Assembly: GCA_021234155.1 (NCBI GenBank)
Contig: JAJEKV010000045.1
Coordinates: 10,176,631-10,240,630, forward strand
DNA: 64,000 nucleotides
From: Isoetes taiwanensis
Lineage: Eukaryota; Streptophyta; Lycopodiopsida; Isoetales; Isoetaceae
Direction of reading: 5' to 3'
In this document: positions 1 through 14,400 of the stretch, piece after piece
How positions within the stretch are numbered: the first letter of the stretch is position 1
Layout: each line of letters starts with the position of its first letter
The notes under the pieces: generated by a model
What the model was told of the DNA's origin: nothing
Database searches by the model: none
The model's input: only the letters and a program-made list of their open reading frames with translations
Translations under genes and position numbers: made by a program

Positions 1-3000
1 GCCAGCTGTGATGCTCATTTTGAAGCATCTGGAATATATCGCGATAATAGCTGTGCTGAGCCATCACGCCAAAGACTGGTCAGTATCTTCCAAATGAAAG
101 AAGGGCGGGATTAGCAACGCCAAAATGGGCAACCGGGCTGGTTTGTCGCGAACACAAATGAAATATCGCTGGCGAAAGCGCATTTCGCATAGCACCTGCA
201 GTTATTTCCTCGCAATGGCGATTTTTTTTCCGCCAGTTTCTTTGCTGTTTTCGTGTCATCGATGTTAGCCAATATGCTATGGTGGTTAGGTCGCCTTATG
301 ACGGTCACATATTGCTCACAGCCGGTGATGATTACGGCCGCTTCCAGCCATGGTCACGAAGTAGTCACGTTTTTCGCACGCATGTGACGCCCGGCAGCCG
401 TTTCAACTGTTTTCAAATATATTCTTCTGTTTGTTCCGGACATGTTCGTTATTCCCAGCCTGACATGTCAAAAACATAGGGGAGTTTCACGGCCATTTTC
501 GCCGGACACGAAGTAGCCGTGATGTCTTTACCAATTGAGATACGCTGGAGCAAAGGCGCTTGTTGCGGCGTTATCCTTCAAATGATGCGTTATGGTCGCC
601 GATGATATATGCCATGCCGTCATCAACTTTCTGGATGGCGCGGTCTTCTGGTCTCTGGCGAATAAATATGCTACGTGCTGAATAGCTGCTGTTGCGGCCT
701 CATCGTTGTCCTCAGTCATGTGTTATAGACCGTATATGCCGGTTTTCGTCAATACAACTTTCTGGATGGGCGTCCTCTTCGCCCTAAGGAATAATGAACA
801 GGAATACGCTCAATACCGTCACATTGGCTCACCGCCGGTGCCATTCGTTTGCCTTCTTTACCGTTATTACAGCGGGTTCTCCACCCAGTTGTACCTGCCC
901 GCAGAAAGCCATCTGTACTCTTCGTCAACGTTCACATCAGGACAGATTTATCTACCGTCGAATTTCAACGCACCACGCGCCGGGCGGGCGGCCTCGGCGG
1001 GCATTCGACGCAGCTATTACCTTCGCCGAAGCGATTTGCTGCTACCATCAATGCGACGCAATTGTTAAAAACCGTATATAGCACGCATTTTGAAATTTTG
1101 TCATTTTGCCTGCCAGCGGCGTTGCTCCACACCGCTTAGCTGCCAGCGCTTATGGTTCACCTACTGGAGGTCTTCCTGCTAGACTCATCACGAAGTTATC
1201 TGATTGCCTTTCAGGTGCTCTGCCTTTTTGGTCGTTACCAGGGTTATCAAATACGATGGGATGCACACGCGTTGTACATTCTTCGCCTCGTCGTAACCTC
1301 GTGCCATCGAAAACGTAGCCTCATGTGGTGCTGTTATTCATGTCTGGCTTGTGGGCACCACTTTCACTAGTGTAGAATTTATACATATAAACCGCGAAGA
1401 GTAGCTATAAATGGCCAGTTCCGCTAATTCAAAGTAGTCATGCGCGGTATTTTCCTCGGGTTAAACAAAGTATTACTGAAAATAAGCTATGCGCATATGC
1501 CAAATGGCGTTATTTGCCAGCCAGCATGCAATGGCGTTAAAGCTCGTAATTGCGTCGCTGGTCGTCGGCTGGCGATCCTCGCCAACTTCTAATTGTCGCT
1601 TAACCAGTTATCGACCGAAGTGACGCTACCAGCCCATCGAAATACCAGCCGGAGCTCCAGTTACGTTTTCATCATTACATCGCCGTAGGTTTGTGGCCTG
1701 CAGTACATGGTCGCTTCAGAAGTCTCGTTAGCACTTTTGCCAGCGTACGGAATAGATGATATAGTCATCGACTTCAACACAGCAATATCTAACCGTTTCA
1801 ATCGTTTCGCCAGTAGCGAGACAAATTACCAGTAAAGGTGTATATTTATAAGTGCGCTAGAGAGTCGGTAGCTGCTGAATTACACCTGTGAGCGAATGCC
1901 GACCAGAATGCCGTATGCTATCGTTCCGCAAAGACACCGGAAGCACCGAGAAGACGGCTTGTTAAATCACCTGCACCTGCTCACGATCGTTAATGGACCC
2001 ACGTGCCAAATTAAATTCGCGATGCGCAGAATTGAATGCTAAATGAGGCCAATGCCTGCATTCATAGCGTTATCGCCTTAGCATGCCGCTGTCGTTTTAG
2101 TATAATCGCTTTCAGTCGTCATGATGTTAGCGTTAAAGTGATCGTCATCGTTTAAATCACCATAGGCACGTTATTAGCCTTCATCGATACAGCCAGTACC
2201 GATTTATTACCCAGCCTGATCTAGAATCAGTCGTTCCTGCCATAATTTTACCTAATGCATAAATACCAATATTTAGCTGGCGGGATGTTTAATACCCACG
2301 TTGCTCGTTATATTAACAGTTTCTTGAGCAGCCTGTAGACGCAGAAGGTGGCAGCAGCTTCGGCGGCGTTTACCAACAACATGCCATCGTTTGCGCGGGG
2401 ATATAATACCGTTCTCTCGCTGATGAAAGCTGCCGGGGAGACGGACAGTCAGGCGTGACGAGCGTCGCTTCCCAAAATTCAGGAGCCAAACGCCGTGATC
2501 GCGACACGCGCAAGTTGTAGGCGTTTGGCCTTCCTGCACCGCATGCCTGGAGTTGATCCATGGCGGAGCCGCAGCGATCGGTGGGGCATTGCCGTCGCCA
2601 CTTAACGTTTGTACAGCTCGCTGTTACCTTCGCATGCTCGCTTGGCGCCATAGCTTTATCGCTGAGCATGACCACTGGCCTGAGCTCCGGTGGCTTCGTC
2701 ACTTGTGCGGGCAGGCAGCTGGCGCCGGGTGCCGACGAAACCACGTACCGTCCTATCGCCTTCCCGCTTCGCCGCCTATCGGGCCATTCCCGCCATCTTC
2801 CTTCCCTGGTTTCATCGGTTCATCTGCTTGTTAAATAGCCCTTCGCCGCCGCCGCCGCCGCCGCCGCCTATTCGCCGACATCGCCGCCACCGCCGCATGC
2901 TGGGTCGCCAGCCGCCGCGTGATGTTGAAACCGATCTTCGCGCCCCTTCCGCCGTTCGTACCGTGATTTCGCCGCCATGCCAGCCTGTGTTCGTCAGGCT

Positions 3001-6000
3001 GTCGCAGAGTTGGCGCAAGTTACCTTATCGGGCGAAATAGATAGCCGAGCATCGGCTATAGTTTGTGGCTACCAGGAGAGCCAAAATGATGATGGCGAAA
3101 GATGTTTCTGCATCAGGAATACTTTTGTCATTAATGCACTCACACCACCTCATTAATTAACGCCATTATTTGGCGTACAGTCCTCACAGGCCAATATTTT
3201 TAAATTTTCATCGGTTAGCAGTGAATTTGCGCTACCGGGTGCCGATGATTTTTATCTCCATAAGAAATTTTGATGCTCGCAGAGCAATTTTGCTACTAAA
3301 CAGCATTCTGACTGGTTGTTTTCTCGGCATCACTTGTTTACCTGGTTTATCAGGCTTCACGCTTCAATGTCGAATTTTCATTCCATGCCTACTGAAGTTA
3401 GACTGCTTAGTTGGGGATATCGCCAGTTTGACCGTTCAGAATGCCTTCACCAAATACGAATGAAACCAGCCGCCATACCGTCGCCAAGACTTAGCGTTTC
3501 TGCGCAGAAGCGACCGGTGAAACAATATTAAGCCAGCTTATTTCGTACCGATGAAGTTTTATATCGCGGCCTGCTATTGATGAAAGCAACAGCGTTTAAC
3601 AGGTTCTTCCCCGTCAAACAAAGGGCAGACTGCGTCGTTATCGTATCTCAACTCGTAAGAATTTCGTCATGCTCAGCATACACTACCGTCTTCCAAAGTC
3701 GATTCTTATCTTAACATTGAACCGCGATTCGCCAGTCCCCATTCCAAAGTCCAAAAACAAAGATTGTCCAAAGAAACTTATCAAATGTTATTGCGGCTAC
3801 GGGAAACCTGGCGAACGTTCGCGCACTTTATGTTTGGAATGCGATTCTATTATTGCCGTCGTTCCGGAATGCATTAGGACGCCGCATCAGCTGACATTTA
3901 AATATATGCAGTGTTTACGCTGAGAAAGGGCGTTTTCAACCACAAAATTGCTAAATTACTTTCGTACGGAGTTTTGAAAGCTAAGACGCCGCCATGTACT
4001 GTCAGGAATCAATTTTTTTTACAATATGCTGCAGCGCCGGAGAAAACAAAACGCATATTTTCTCGAAATTACGGTTTTGCCTCGGCGTATTAATTGGTTT
4101 CATCCGTGCCCACGATGTCGCAGCTCAACAATATGACTTCAACTTCGTATATGAAATATTCTTTCAAAGCTCGCGTAGCCATCAAATACAATAGGTTAAT
4201 CACATGGGCAGTAACTGCACTATATGTTCATCGCATCTCTGGCTTCGCTAGCGTTAGCATATTGTCATCGCTTTTCTCTCTCTTCATCAATCGTTATAAG
4301 CAGACAATTGTGGCCTTCTGCCACCATATCGTTTATAATTTCACTTCGTGCTTCTGAATAAGCGACGACAACCATAGTTTCGTTCATCTTCAGCGTTGTG
4401 AGTGATTTGATCTTTCTGGCTGTTCGGTCTGCTCTCCGTCATCGTGCATCTTCCGCGTTGGGTACGCCGTTATTCGTCGTTTTGGGCCTGGAGTGTTGTG
4501 AAAATATGACTAAAAGCTAATGAAAATCAATTTTCAACACGAACCAGGCAAATTGGGTCTCTTTACTTGTATTCTATAGCCTGTCGCCGCTAAATCATTC
4601 AAACTATTGCCTCTGAAGATTATTGGAGCAATTGTCTGCGATCATTTTAACATCATTTTTGCTTTACATCACACCGCGAATCGACACACCGCGACATCGT
4701 TATTTCGACAGTATGGAATGCCCAGGCAGCAGCCGTCGCCATTACCGTTTCGGAGCCCAGCCAATGGAAGACCGAGCTGTTCGAGCCATTTCTGGGTCAG
4801 GCCCCGCCCTGGCGAAATACAACGGTCATTTCATAAGATAAGGCATCAATCATTGTTGCGTTACCTTTGAGTTCTTCTGCTGAATATGTCGGCGAGGCCA
4901 TAGCTTCGTAACACCTTAACAGCAGCTCATACCTCGACATGAACTACGCCGTTATATTGCCGCACCTCGATCGCATTTTTTCGCCTGAGCCCGTCGCATT
5001 TTTGCTTCCACCGGTTTTTAAAACATTACCCAATTGCTCACCGTATCCGTACGGCATAAGTGTCACCAGCTTGTTCGGTATTTTTGTATTCGCTTTTCGC
5101 ATCATATTCTGATGTACTTTCGAAGCTCAATATGCTTGTCTTCTTTCGCGCGCCATTGTTTTAGCTGCTGGTTATACAATTAACATTGTCAATAAACACG
5201 TATCTAACGCTTCCTACTACCGCCACGAACAAACAACTTCTGCCGGTTATGAGTGTCGTTAGCCGAGCGATGGTTATGCTGTTTTTTTGCTTCTCCAGCG
5301 ATTACCGTATTTCACGTTCCGCATATGCGTCCGTACCACCCACCGCATCAATGCAGCACTCAAAGCTTCGTATTGCAGCCAGCCCCTTCATTGCAGTTTC
5401 TTCAAAAATTTTTACCGTCTTTGGCGCCAGTTGCCGCTTCATGTAATTGTTTTCCAGTCCCGCTCGGTAGTGTTGCCCACTACATGCTAGCAGCCGCCTG
5501 TCGGGCAGCTGGCTATATGTACAAGAGAAATATCCTCACCAATGCTTATATGGATATTTATCCATTTTGTTATTTTCATCTTCAGTTTTAACTGAGTCAC
5601 ACCTGGTTCTTCGCCCGCAGCTAGTGGAGTTTTCACATTCGTGTGCTAATCATTTCCAACATACCCGTATGCTGGCCCGCGTCGCCGCTCTTCCGCAAGT
5701 ACTCAATGCCGTTTAGCTTGTACAATTACCGTCATTTTGAAATTTCAGCACAAAGAACGCTTTCGCGTAAATTTAAGTTATTCACTGTTGGTATGTGTCA
5801 TCAACATAAGCTGCAATAGTGCTGTACTACCTTCCTGTAAACATAAATTACCTTCATTTTGAAGTTTAACACCCGTTCTCACAGTTGTCCATTTACAAGT
5901 AACATTGCCCGGCGACGCTTCGGAAAGTTCATAAACGCCTCGCTAAGCTTCCACACATCTTCAAAAAACTCAGCGTCGCGAGCGTCACCCTTCTCATCGC

Positions 6001-6927
6001 TTGTTGTTCGTCCATATGATGGAGCTCGCTGTCCGTTATTTGCATTACGCCGTAGTATTTCAAACCGTCATCCCAATATTAGTCAATCCCTTTTGTGAAA
6101 TCCAGTTGCCAACTGCCCTTTCGTTTATCATTGTCAATTTTATTTTATAAACTATTTATTTCAACTATATTTTTGTATTTCCGGTTTTTCAACTCTTCAT
6201 GTTTTCGCTCGCCAGCATCTTATCTTCATTCACGGCCAGCTCACCATTTGGCTCACAGTCATGCTTTTCATACTTTCGTTCGCTACGTCATTTCTCATTT
6301 TGTTTTCATATCATTGAAAGTCTTTTTGATGTCAGCATTGTCCTTCAAAATATCATATGTATACCTGTTCTTCCACAGTTTCAACTGCCGATGCCGCTAT
6401 TCTTCTTCATCTTCGTTACGTGTATGTTCATATCCTTCTCTCATTGTTAAACTCGTCTGCTTGCATTTCTTCTTTCATCATCAGTCACGCCGCCGCGAGT
6501 ACAGTTCTTCGCGGCGCGTTTCGGGGCAAATCGTGTCGCCTATTGTTCATTTCTTTCATCCTTATGCACAGTTCACGGGCTTTCACCGCTCTTCTTCTTC
6601 AGAATATATAGTTCATAACCTTTACTCATCATTTGTTATCGTTCGTCATTCAATTTTTCTTCTTGAATATGTAGCAGTGCGTTCGCCGTTATTCGCCCGG
6701 TCGTATCTTCATTCGTTCATTTGTATTGTCGTGAAGTATCGTATAAATATCGCATTTCAACGCCCCATGTTGCAGAACAGACAGCTTGGTTGAGCTGCAC
6801 ATCAATCACAATTGACTGCCAGCCACTGCTTTTGCCGTGGCTGCATGACCAAACACTTCGTTCACTTCTGTACAGTGAAAATAGCCATGTCGTTTGACAG
6901 TTTAACTAAAATATAGAAAATAATGAA
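1..6927. other. Left arm, distal part: unreadable, mirror partner lies outside the window
   Basis: This stretch has the same scrambled texture as the rest of the left arm: frequent CGCC, TTCG and CAGC words and no recognisable protein motif on either strand. Extrapolating the 0.787 compression measured further in, base 1 would pair with about 72.8 kb on the right, so the clean partner is not in this window. The long open frames here, including 232 codons at 6,095-6,793 in a pyrimidine-rich tract, give low-complexity Phe/Ser/Leu/Arg proteins with no family signature. I treat them as products of corrupted sequence. A GCC run at 2,841-2,870 is probably a base-calling stutter. I see no gene here. 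Confidence 0.7.
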
Positions 6928-7181
6928 GTTGAATAATTTTCTTCTTTTTCATTAAAGTTTTTGATAATATATTTGAATATTTATAATAACCTTTAGCCAA
7001 ACATTTATGCTACGCCAAACGCTTTATTCGCATGAACATATTATCACAGAGTCCCACAGCTGGAGAACAAAACGTCTTCATCTATCATAGTATTAAATCC
7101 TGTCTTCATTTAATACCTATATTTTACATTAAGTTACAGTATGGCTAATTCATTCAATGCATAGAAAATTAACGCTTGGCT
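6928..7181 (-). repeat. Anchor: mirror of 63,606-63,890
   Basis: The reverse complement of 63,606-63,890 lines up base by base with short gaps. GTTGAATAATTTTC at 6,928-6,941 matches 63,877-63,890. Shared blocks then follow in the same order: TTTAGCCAAACATTT, ATGAACATATTA, GGAGAACAAAA, TATATTTTACATTA and TATGGCTAAT. The AT-rich parts survive best. This is the outermost anchor and shows the inverted repeat reaches at least 63.9 kb. Confidence 0.95.
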
Positions 7182-7309
7182 GCGAAATAGCCTCTTCATG
7201 TTTGGCTGGCGTTTACTTTGTATTTTGGCTATTTTTCTTCCGTACCTCTTCCTTTATAAAGCTTCAGTCGCATTTTCTTTTCTCCAAAATGTTCAAAATC
7301 GCTACTTGG

Positions 7310-8400
7310 CTGAATATTAATGCTATGCCGCTATGCCGTTAATTTTGAAAATGCCATTTGCTATAATACCGTTGACCGCATTTCGACCAAATATTCTGGC
7401 TGCTTTTATGTGTTTGATTTTTCGTCGGGTTAAAACATACCAGTAGCTCCGCGGGTTCCATTCATGCGCCGCCTGCAACCATTTGGCGAGGTTACACCGC
7501 GGCCTTGTTACCATGTATTCATAATATAATGAGCTCATTCGCCGCATACATGTCTTTTGCCATTTTTCCGCATAAAGTTGCTCATGTTGGTCATTATACA
7601 CAATTGCACGCGAATTTCTTTCAGTTTTATTTGGCCTGCAGCTTCAACTTTTATTTTGAGTTGAGCCTCAAATACTACAACATTTTCTGTCAACAAGTAT
7701 AAAATTCATGTCTATTGTTATTTAATCGAAATCGCTCTCATTATTTTTGGGAACATGCAAGTTTCATTATATCTTCTTCCAAACATAAAGTGCAAGCATC
7801 CGCCCATTCATTTCGAAGTTTGTCATCTTCATTGGGCCCAGTTCTCTTCTTCCGGAGAGCATCAAGAAGTTCTAACCACGATCTTCAGTTCAATTGTCTA
7901 TAATAAAGCATATCATTAGCTCAGCCACCAGCCTTCTGGAGATCGGTCAAATAGTCGTAATCTTTCTTCGTCATTGTTTCAGTTTCGAAAGCGAGACGAC
8001 GTCGCCTCTCGGAGAAGCCAAATTCTCGAGGCGGAATAATAATTTTGTTCTTCGTCACCTTTCAGACTGACATTCAGTTTCGGATGTCCGTCTCCTCAAA
8101 CACATGTTTCCTTCAACTTGGGGACACTATGGCTGCAAACTCTGATACCTGGCAGATAACATGCAGTCTTGTCACCCCTCTTCAAGAGCAGTCTTCCTCT
8201 CTTTGTTAATTTCGCTCATTTCCGTTCTTATCATAAGTTCTCTGCCATCATTCTGACACCATATTCTAAAACGTTTCAGATAGGACAAATATTTGAAAAT
8301 CTTTGTTGGTGAAATCACATCTCCGCCATGGGTCGATCGAATATCTTTCGAAATGCGAGATTATCCTCGCCTGAACTGAAAGCCTTTCAGCTCCCTCATT
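7310..8400 (-). mobile_element. Scrambled mirror of the Ty1/copia fragment
   Basis: By position this interval is the reflected copy of the copia remnant at 61,880-63,415, on the minus strand. The clearest stretch is 8,191-8,354. There the 15 bases at 8,225-8,239 are the exact reverse complement of 62,153-62,167, and the following blocks CATATTCTAAAA, GAAAATCTTT and ATATCTTT keep the right order. No integrase or knuckle motif can be read from the minus-strand translation because of the base-calling damage. It is not a second element in the genome. Confidence 0.75.
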
Positions 8401-11400
8401 CCAGCATTCGAAATCGGTGAATTCCCACCATAGTGCCAATATTCGTCACTTCTTGCATTTGTTTTTGCTTAAATACGATGCTTTCGAACTGGTCTCATTT
8501 TCGGCATTTATTGCCACTGCCGCCGCGTATCTGAGGTGCCTGATCGAAAGTCATTGCCATTCTTCCCCGAAAGACTGAAGTTCCTTCTTTCATATCTTCA
8601 ATGTATCCTCATAGATCTTCGCCAACGAACATTCTCATCCTTTCGTTTTGAAGCCGCCTCTCAAACATTCACCATTTGGGTAATGAATAGCTCGCCGTTA
8701 TCGCCGGAGCGTCGTCGCGAAAATGGCTGACTGGCGCTTTATCGAAAATTTGCTCTTTTCAATGACCAGGCAATCAACTTCATTTGCAGCCCAATGCTCG
8801 TTAAACTATTCAGAGTCCATAATTTGAAGATATTGAAGGCCGTTCATGTGATCATATTCTAACACTGGCCGTTTCATACGGTGTCACAACACGCCAGTCG
8901 AATACTGTCGCGACAATCACGAATACTGCCGCCGTATAATTATCGCATCGCCGGCCGTTGTCGCCGCGATTCAGCCAATGAATATTCATCGTTCGTGCCA
9001 TCGCTCTCCTAATTTACCCAAAACCTTATGCCTGGCGCAACATAACCGGAATAAATAATGTCACCATTTCATAAGATAAGCGCATAGCTGCGCCGCCCCG
9101 AAAGTTCTTCAGTTGGCGAATATACCATTATCAGCGTATTCGCAACGCATATATATAAATTTGTTATCATTTTCACAGCAGCCCTTCACGCAATCAGCAC
9201 GCGCATTACCTATCAGTCGCCATATTGTTCAAAGTTCATCGCCCAACGCCAGCTCTGAACTCTTTGATGCTTCCAAGACACCGCAATGTTGCTTCACCTG
9301 AGTGATACAGAATACCAGGCGTTGTAAAGGTGGCTCCTAACAAATGGGTGCTCAAAAATATTTCTGCACCCTGCAGTTTCAAACAAATACGGCCTCAGGC
9401 GTGCCGGGCGCACAAACAAGAAGTTAGGGGAGGTCACGATAAAGAACCAGTGGTTCATGGGGACTGCGTAATGAACAAATTTTCGCCATATCGTTATTTA
9501 AAACCAGCTTCTTCAATTCAGACTATTGAAGATGCGAAGCTGAAAAATATTCACACAATATGTTTTGACATGCTTAATCCTTTTTGATATGCTCGCTTGC
9601 AGTATTTCATTTTCAAAGTATTTGTAATACCGTACGTTAAAGTACATTATCTCTCAATCGTTTTAGCTCATCCCTTGAATATAACGTGCATCTCCAGGCG
9701 ATAAAGTAAGCATAACTTTTCAAATGTGCTTAACATATTAAATATTACGGCATTAATTATTTAAATATTTATCGTAGTATAACATGCTTACAAAATACGC
9801 ACGACATTGCCGTCATTTCCGCGGTAAGCTCAAAACATAACATGAATGTTAAACAAATGATTTATGTTTCTGGCGTTCGATAAATTTTTCGAAACTACGG
9901 GCCTGCCTGTGCAGTGTATGCCTGCATATGGGTCTCAGCCTTTCTATACTGAATTACAATAGTAACAGCGCCCGTGCTCTTACATACCGCATGTGCCAGC
10001 AGCCGATGATGCTCAACTCTCGTTTGCCGGTGCCTTCACCCTTGTGATGTTATCGTGATTGCTCACAAACGAATACGCGCCTTACCTGCCGTCGCTTAAA
10101 AGTAACGCCCGCACGTCCACCAGCTTTCCCCGTTAAACAGCGACAGTGCCAGACAGTCAGTTGCATTTCAAACTTTACATATATCACTTCGTAAATTTTC
10201 GCATCATTGAACAGCGAATAATGAAGACGGCACTTGTGACTATTCTTCTTCGATATCGAAAAGTGCTCAAAGAAATACACTGGTATTATACAATACGGCA
10301 TTTTCACAAAGCTGATGCTACCCGCCATCTTTGCTGCTTCGTTCGTCAAAACATTGGAAGATGCAAACAGTGATCGCCACCGGGGAAAATATTACCCGCC
10401 AGTCCCGGGATGGTGTTTCGGAGTTACCATCCATGTCCACGTATGTTAATACAGAATGAAGCGATCTTTTCCTCGTATCAAACCGCCGTTATGGCTCATC
10501 ACAGCAGGCGGCCACGCACATTGCCCGCATTGTTCCGAATGCGACATGTAGCAGGCTAACGTAATACCTCAGTTTAGCGTGGAAGTTCATCTCAACGATG
10601 TGCCACCTACTAACTTCTGCATGGACAATGGCTGTTATTCTGATTATAACGCCAAAGTTCGTTCACCAGATAACTCCCTAAATGCCACGTCGGCACGTAC
10701 CAGCCTTCTGCAACAGGCCTGGTCTTCGCGCCCAGCGGCCTGGTCGGCGCTGGCGGGTGCCAGCAATGCAGTTTCTTACTGTTAGACAATTACTGTCACT
10801 GCTTTCAGAAGTAAACATAAGGTAACCAACGCCGCAGGCATGGGTACCACCGAAAATTACGAAATATTGGCTTTCGTACGCATCAAAGAATTGTTTTGAA
10901 GCGTTCGAAGATGTGCAGTTACTGGCAATGCGCTGACAGTACGCGGTAATTCTTCATGCATTCAACCATTTCACCATTCACTATATCTTCGCAGTCGTTG
11001 CAGTCATACATAGATGATTACGGCATATATAAGGCAGAATGTTTGTAAACATTCGTCCTTATTCCTTGCTCAGTCATTAGGTGTTATTAAACTTCATATA
11101 CTGAATACATTGCTGCTGGTCTGTTTGTTGACTTAAAACCAGACGCCAGAAAGTTGCCGTTGCCTTAGCAGCTCGCTTCTGCTCTTGAGCTGTGTTCATC
11201 GCTCGATCAGCAATACAAAGCCGTGAAAGATGAGCCACAGCAAATATCATTTTGGTTTGTGAAAATATATAAAACAAAATACTATAGAAAATAATTTAAT
11301 GTGGGAATGCCATTGCCGGCTTCTCAACGGTGCTTCACCAGTAAACACTATCATCATCATCGGCTGGCGTTCCTGCTCACATCATTTCTTTCGCTATGGC

Positions 11401-14400
11401 TTTCAGCCGCGGGCGCCGTCGATTCTCTGAAGATCCGCGCTCTGGAAAGCCTGGCCAGGCAAAATGAACGTTTCTTTATTTCTACCCTTTATATGCGAAA
11501 TTCGATGCAGTGATTTTTTGAGGATTCGGTTAACCAGTTCATTCTATCCGCTTAAACACATTGATTGAAGATGAAGTTATATTTTCTTCTGATCTAATGT
11601 TACACTATGGTCATCTTATTCCCGAGTGAGCTTTTTTCCGACCATCAATGCTGCACAGTTGCTCGCAGGTGCACTGGGCAGTTGCGGAATGGCCCTGTAT
11701 GTAATTGGCGATGGACTGCTGGCCTTTCGCCCACTGTTTCGGGATGGACACGGGAGGATGCAGTAGCAGCCATATGATTTACGCGGGCCTTCGAAGGTAA
11801 CTCAGTTCTTTTCAGCAATGAAAGGCCTTGCATATGCGCATTGCGATTATGAACAGCCGCCTCGCTGCTATTCGTAATAAGGACGTTGTCAGCCTGGGCG
11901 ATGGCTTACATTACGGGGCCATCTTCCTCGCGATGATAAGGTTGGTAAATTGGTTTATTCACAGTCTCGTTACCAGTTCATCTGATCTTTTGCGATTGTT
12001 GTGTGCTAATGAAATCTTTTCTGTCACGATACCGATGATAGTCGGCGACGGTGTCGCTCACTCAATATGACCTTTAGCCAGCCTCAATCTGCTACTGCCA
12101 GTCGACAGCACGCCCCTGGCGATGCCGCTGGGGGATCAAATTTTTTCTCCCGACAATTTTTATCGGGAGACATTGCTGGCATGTTATATTTTACGGCGGG
12201 AGCCAGTACTACCATTGTAGAGTTCAATGCTCGACCAGGCAATGGTTTCGTTGTTCAGCATTTAATACCACTGCCCAGTTTTATTTTGACACGTTATCTT
12301 CATGCTCAATCAGCAATTTCACGCCTGCTTTCTTAAATGCGCTTATCTTTGCGCGTTTAGCGTCTTCCTGCTCAATCAGCCAACCACATAGCGCAATAAG
12401 TCAATGTTGTCCGCATTCTCACGTAACATTGGTATGTAATTGTTTATTTTTGATTACCTCACTTTTACATATTAGACAGTATGCTTTCCGTAGTTTCAAT
12501 TTATTTAACCTCTTATTTCAATATATACGAATTAAGTTTCATTGGGCCAGCACGTCATCAAATTAAGATGTTATAACAACAGTGGGGACGGTAGCGTATT
12601 TCAACGCCGAACAAAAATGCTTTACCGCCCATTGACCAAGTGAGTACAAAGCACGGGATTCGGCCTACCTGTTCCGATCCACAATGTTTCACGCATAGTC
12701 GTTTTCATTTCGCTGCGCGTCCTTCGCTATATCTACATCAACGCTTTGCGAAAAACATTTAATGTCTTCTGACGTCGGGGCAACACCACCGCCGCCTCAA
12801 CGTCTTCGTTCAGTCCACGGGCTTCAAACGCGAAACACGACTGTGAGAATCAAAGTCTAACCACGCACGGAAATTCTGAAAACCGTCAATACGACAATAC
12901 AGAACGGGATGGTTCGATCTTCAGTAGCGACCGTTAACAGTAGTGGTTACCCGCCATTTCTTCCACTTCATTCATCACATGCGTCTCTCATAATGTACCA
13001 CTCATTTATAATATGAGAAAGCCTCTCGATATATATTATTTTATTCTTTTCTACTAAATATCAAAATTATTCCAATTTACGGTTCGATTGTGCTGATTTT
13101 GTTCGCCTCTACTAAAACATATGCACCACTTTATTTGCACTTCATCTACTTCATTTTCGCTGGCGCGCCGTCAGTTATTGAAGCGGTGGCCTGCTTCATG
13201 TTTCGCATACCAGTTTGCGCTTCTACTGGCGATAGCAGTTACAGTTTTTCTATTATATAAACAGTAGTGTGCGTTTTTTGTCTGTTCGATGTGTATGTGC
13301 ATAAAGTTATGTTAGAAATACTTATTAATGTTTACACTTCATCATCCATTCTTCATATGAAGTTTCTGTATTCATATAATGTGTAATATGAGCTCTAACA
13401 ATGCAGCCTGTTCTTAACAGCACGCGTTTGTCGTTATCACTTCCGTCTTCATTCATGGATACCTACTCAACTTTGTTATTGCTGGTCGGAAGCGTCGGTC
13501 GGCTGTGGTGCCATTCCTCTGGCGGGCCATGTGAAGCTGGGAGGTATTTATCGCTTTCTGGCTGGCTGTGCTGCTGGCGATAAGCTTATTATTACTGGCG
13601 CTTATATGCAAAAGCTGAATGCTGAGTGATTAGACGTATTTTGGGAAACTCCAGTTTTACCTTTATCAAGGGCCTACACGCACTGCCAGATGTTATTCTA
13701 GCAAATTACACGCGTCATACTTCAGCGAAACAGGGCAGAGCGAATGAAGTTTTATAGCTAACAAGTAGTAATCTCTTCACTCGACTCATTTGAAAAGATA
13801 GCGTTCGATGGAATGTTATCAACATTATCATGAATATATCACCACAAAGCCATCAATAACACGCTCAAGACGCATTTGAAAGCCATCGCCTCATGTGCGG
13901 GTCGGGCTTGATTCAACTTCGCTAATATTTGATTTTTACCGCAAAATAAAATATTGATAATCCAAATGGTGCCAACTTAAGAAAAACATAGCTGCTCCGC
14001 CAATGTAGGCAGCTCACGCAGCACAGGCTTCAGAACTCTATATGTCGCCAGTCAATAGCGATATCCTCGCCGTTCACTGCGGTTCCTCAGCCACCCACCG
14101 GGAAGCTATTCAGTTTCGTTAAACTACTCATCCCAGCAGCGGCGCGCTGCGTGATTACAAGATGCCCTCGCAGAACGCAGCAACCACAGATATCTTGCCA
14201 GCGCCGCTTCATCGCGCAGCATCATTTGAGTTACCGTTTCTTTGCTGCAGCTCATCTTCCGCCGTTGTCTGTCGCCATTGAGTTGAAGCCGCCAGTGCCA
14301 GTTATTTGTCGCATGTTGCCAGTTGCGAGCCAGTTATTACCAGTATCGTGTTAGCCGTAACGGCAAAGTTTTCGTTTGATATTCGCACAAGCGTAACGCT

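Noticed and set aside
2841-2870. GCC trinucleotide repeat as a real microsatellite or poly-Ala/Pro codon tract
   Set aside because: It sits in unreliable sequence, with many more isolated GCC/CGCC words around it. It is more likely a stutter of the base-caller; its partner is outside the window.
6095-6793. Longest open frame in the window (232 codons, +)
   Set aside because: It lies in a pyrimidine-rich tract of the corrupted left arm. The product is low-complexity Phe/Ser/Leu/Arg without any domain, and the flanks show the same noise. It is open because CT-rich sequence lacks stops.
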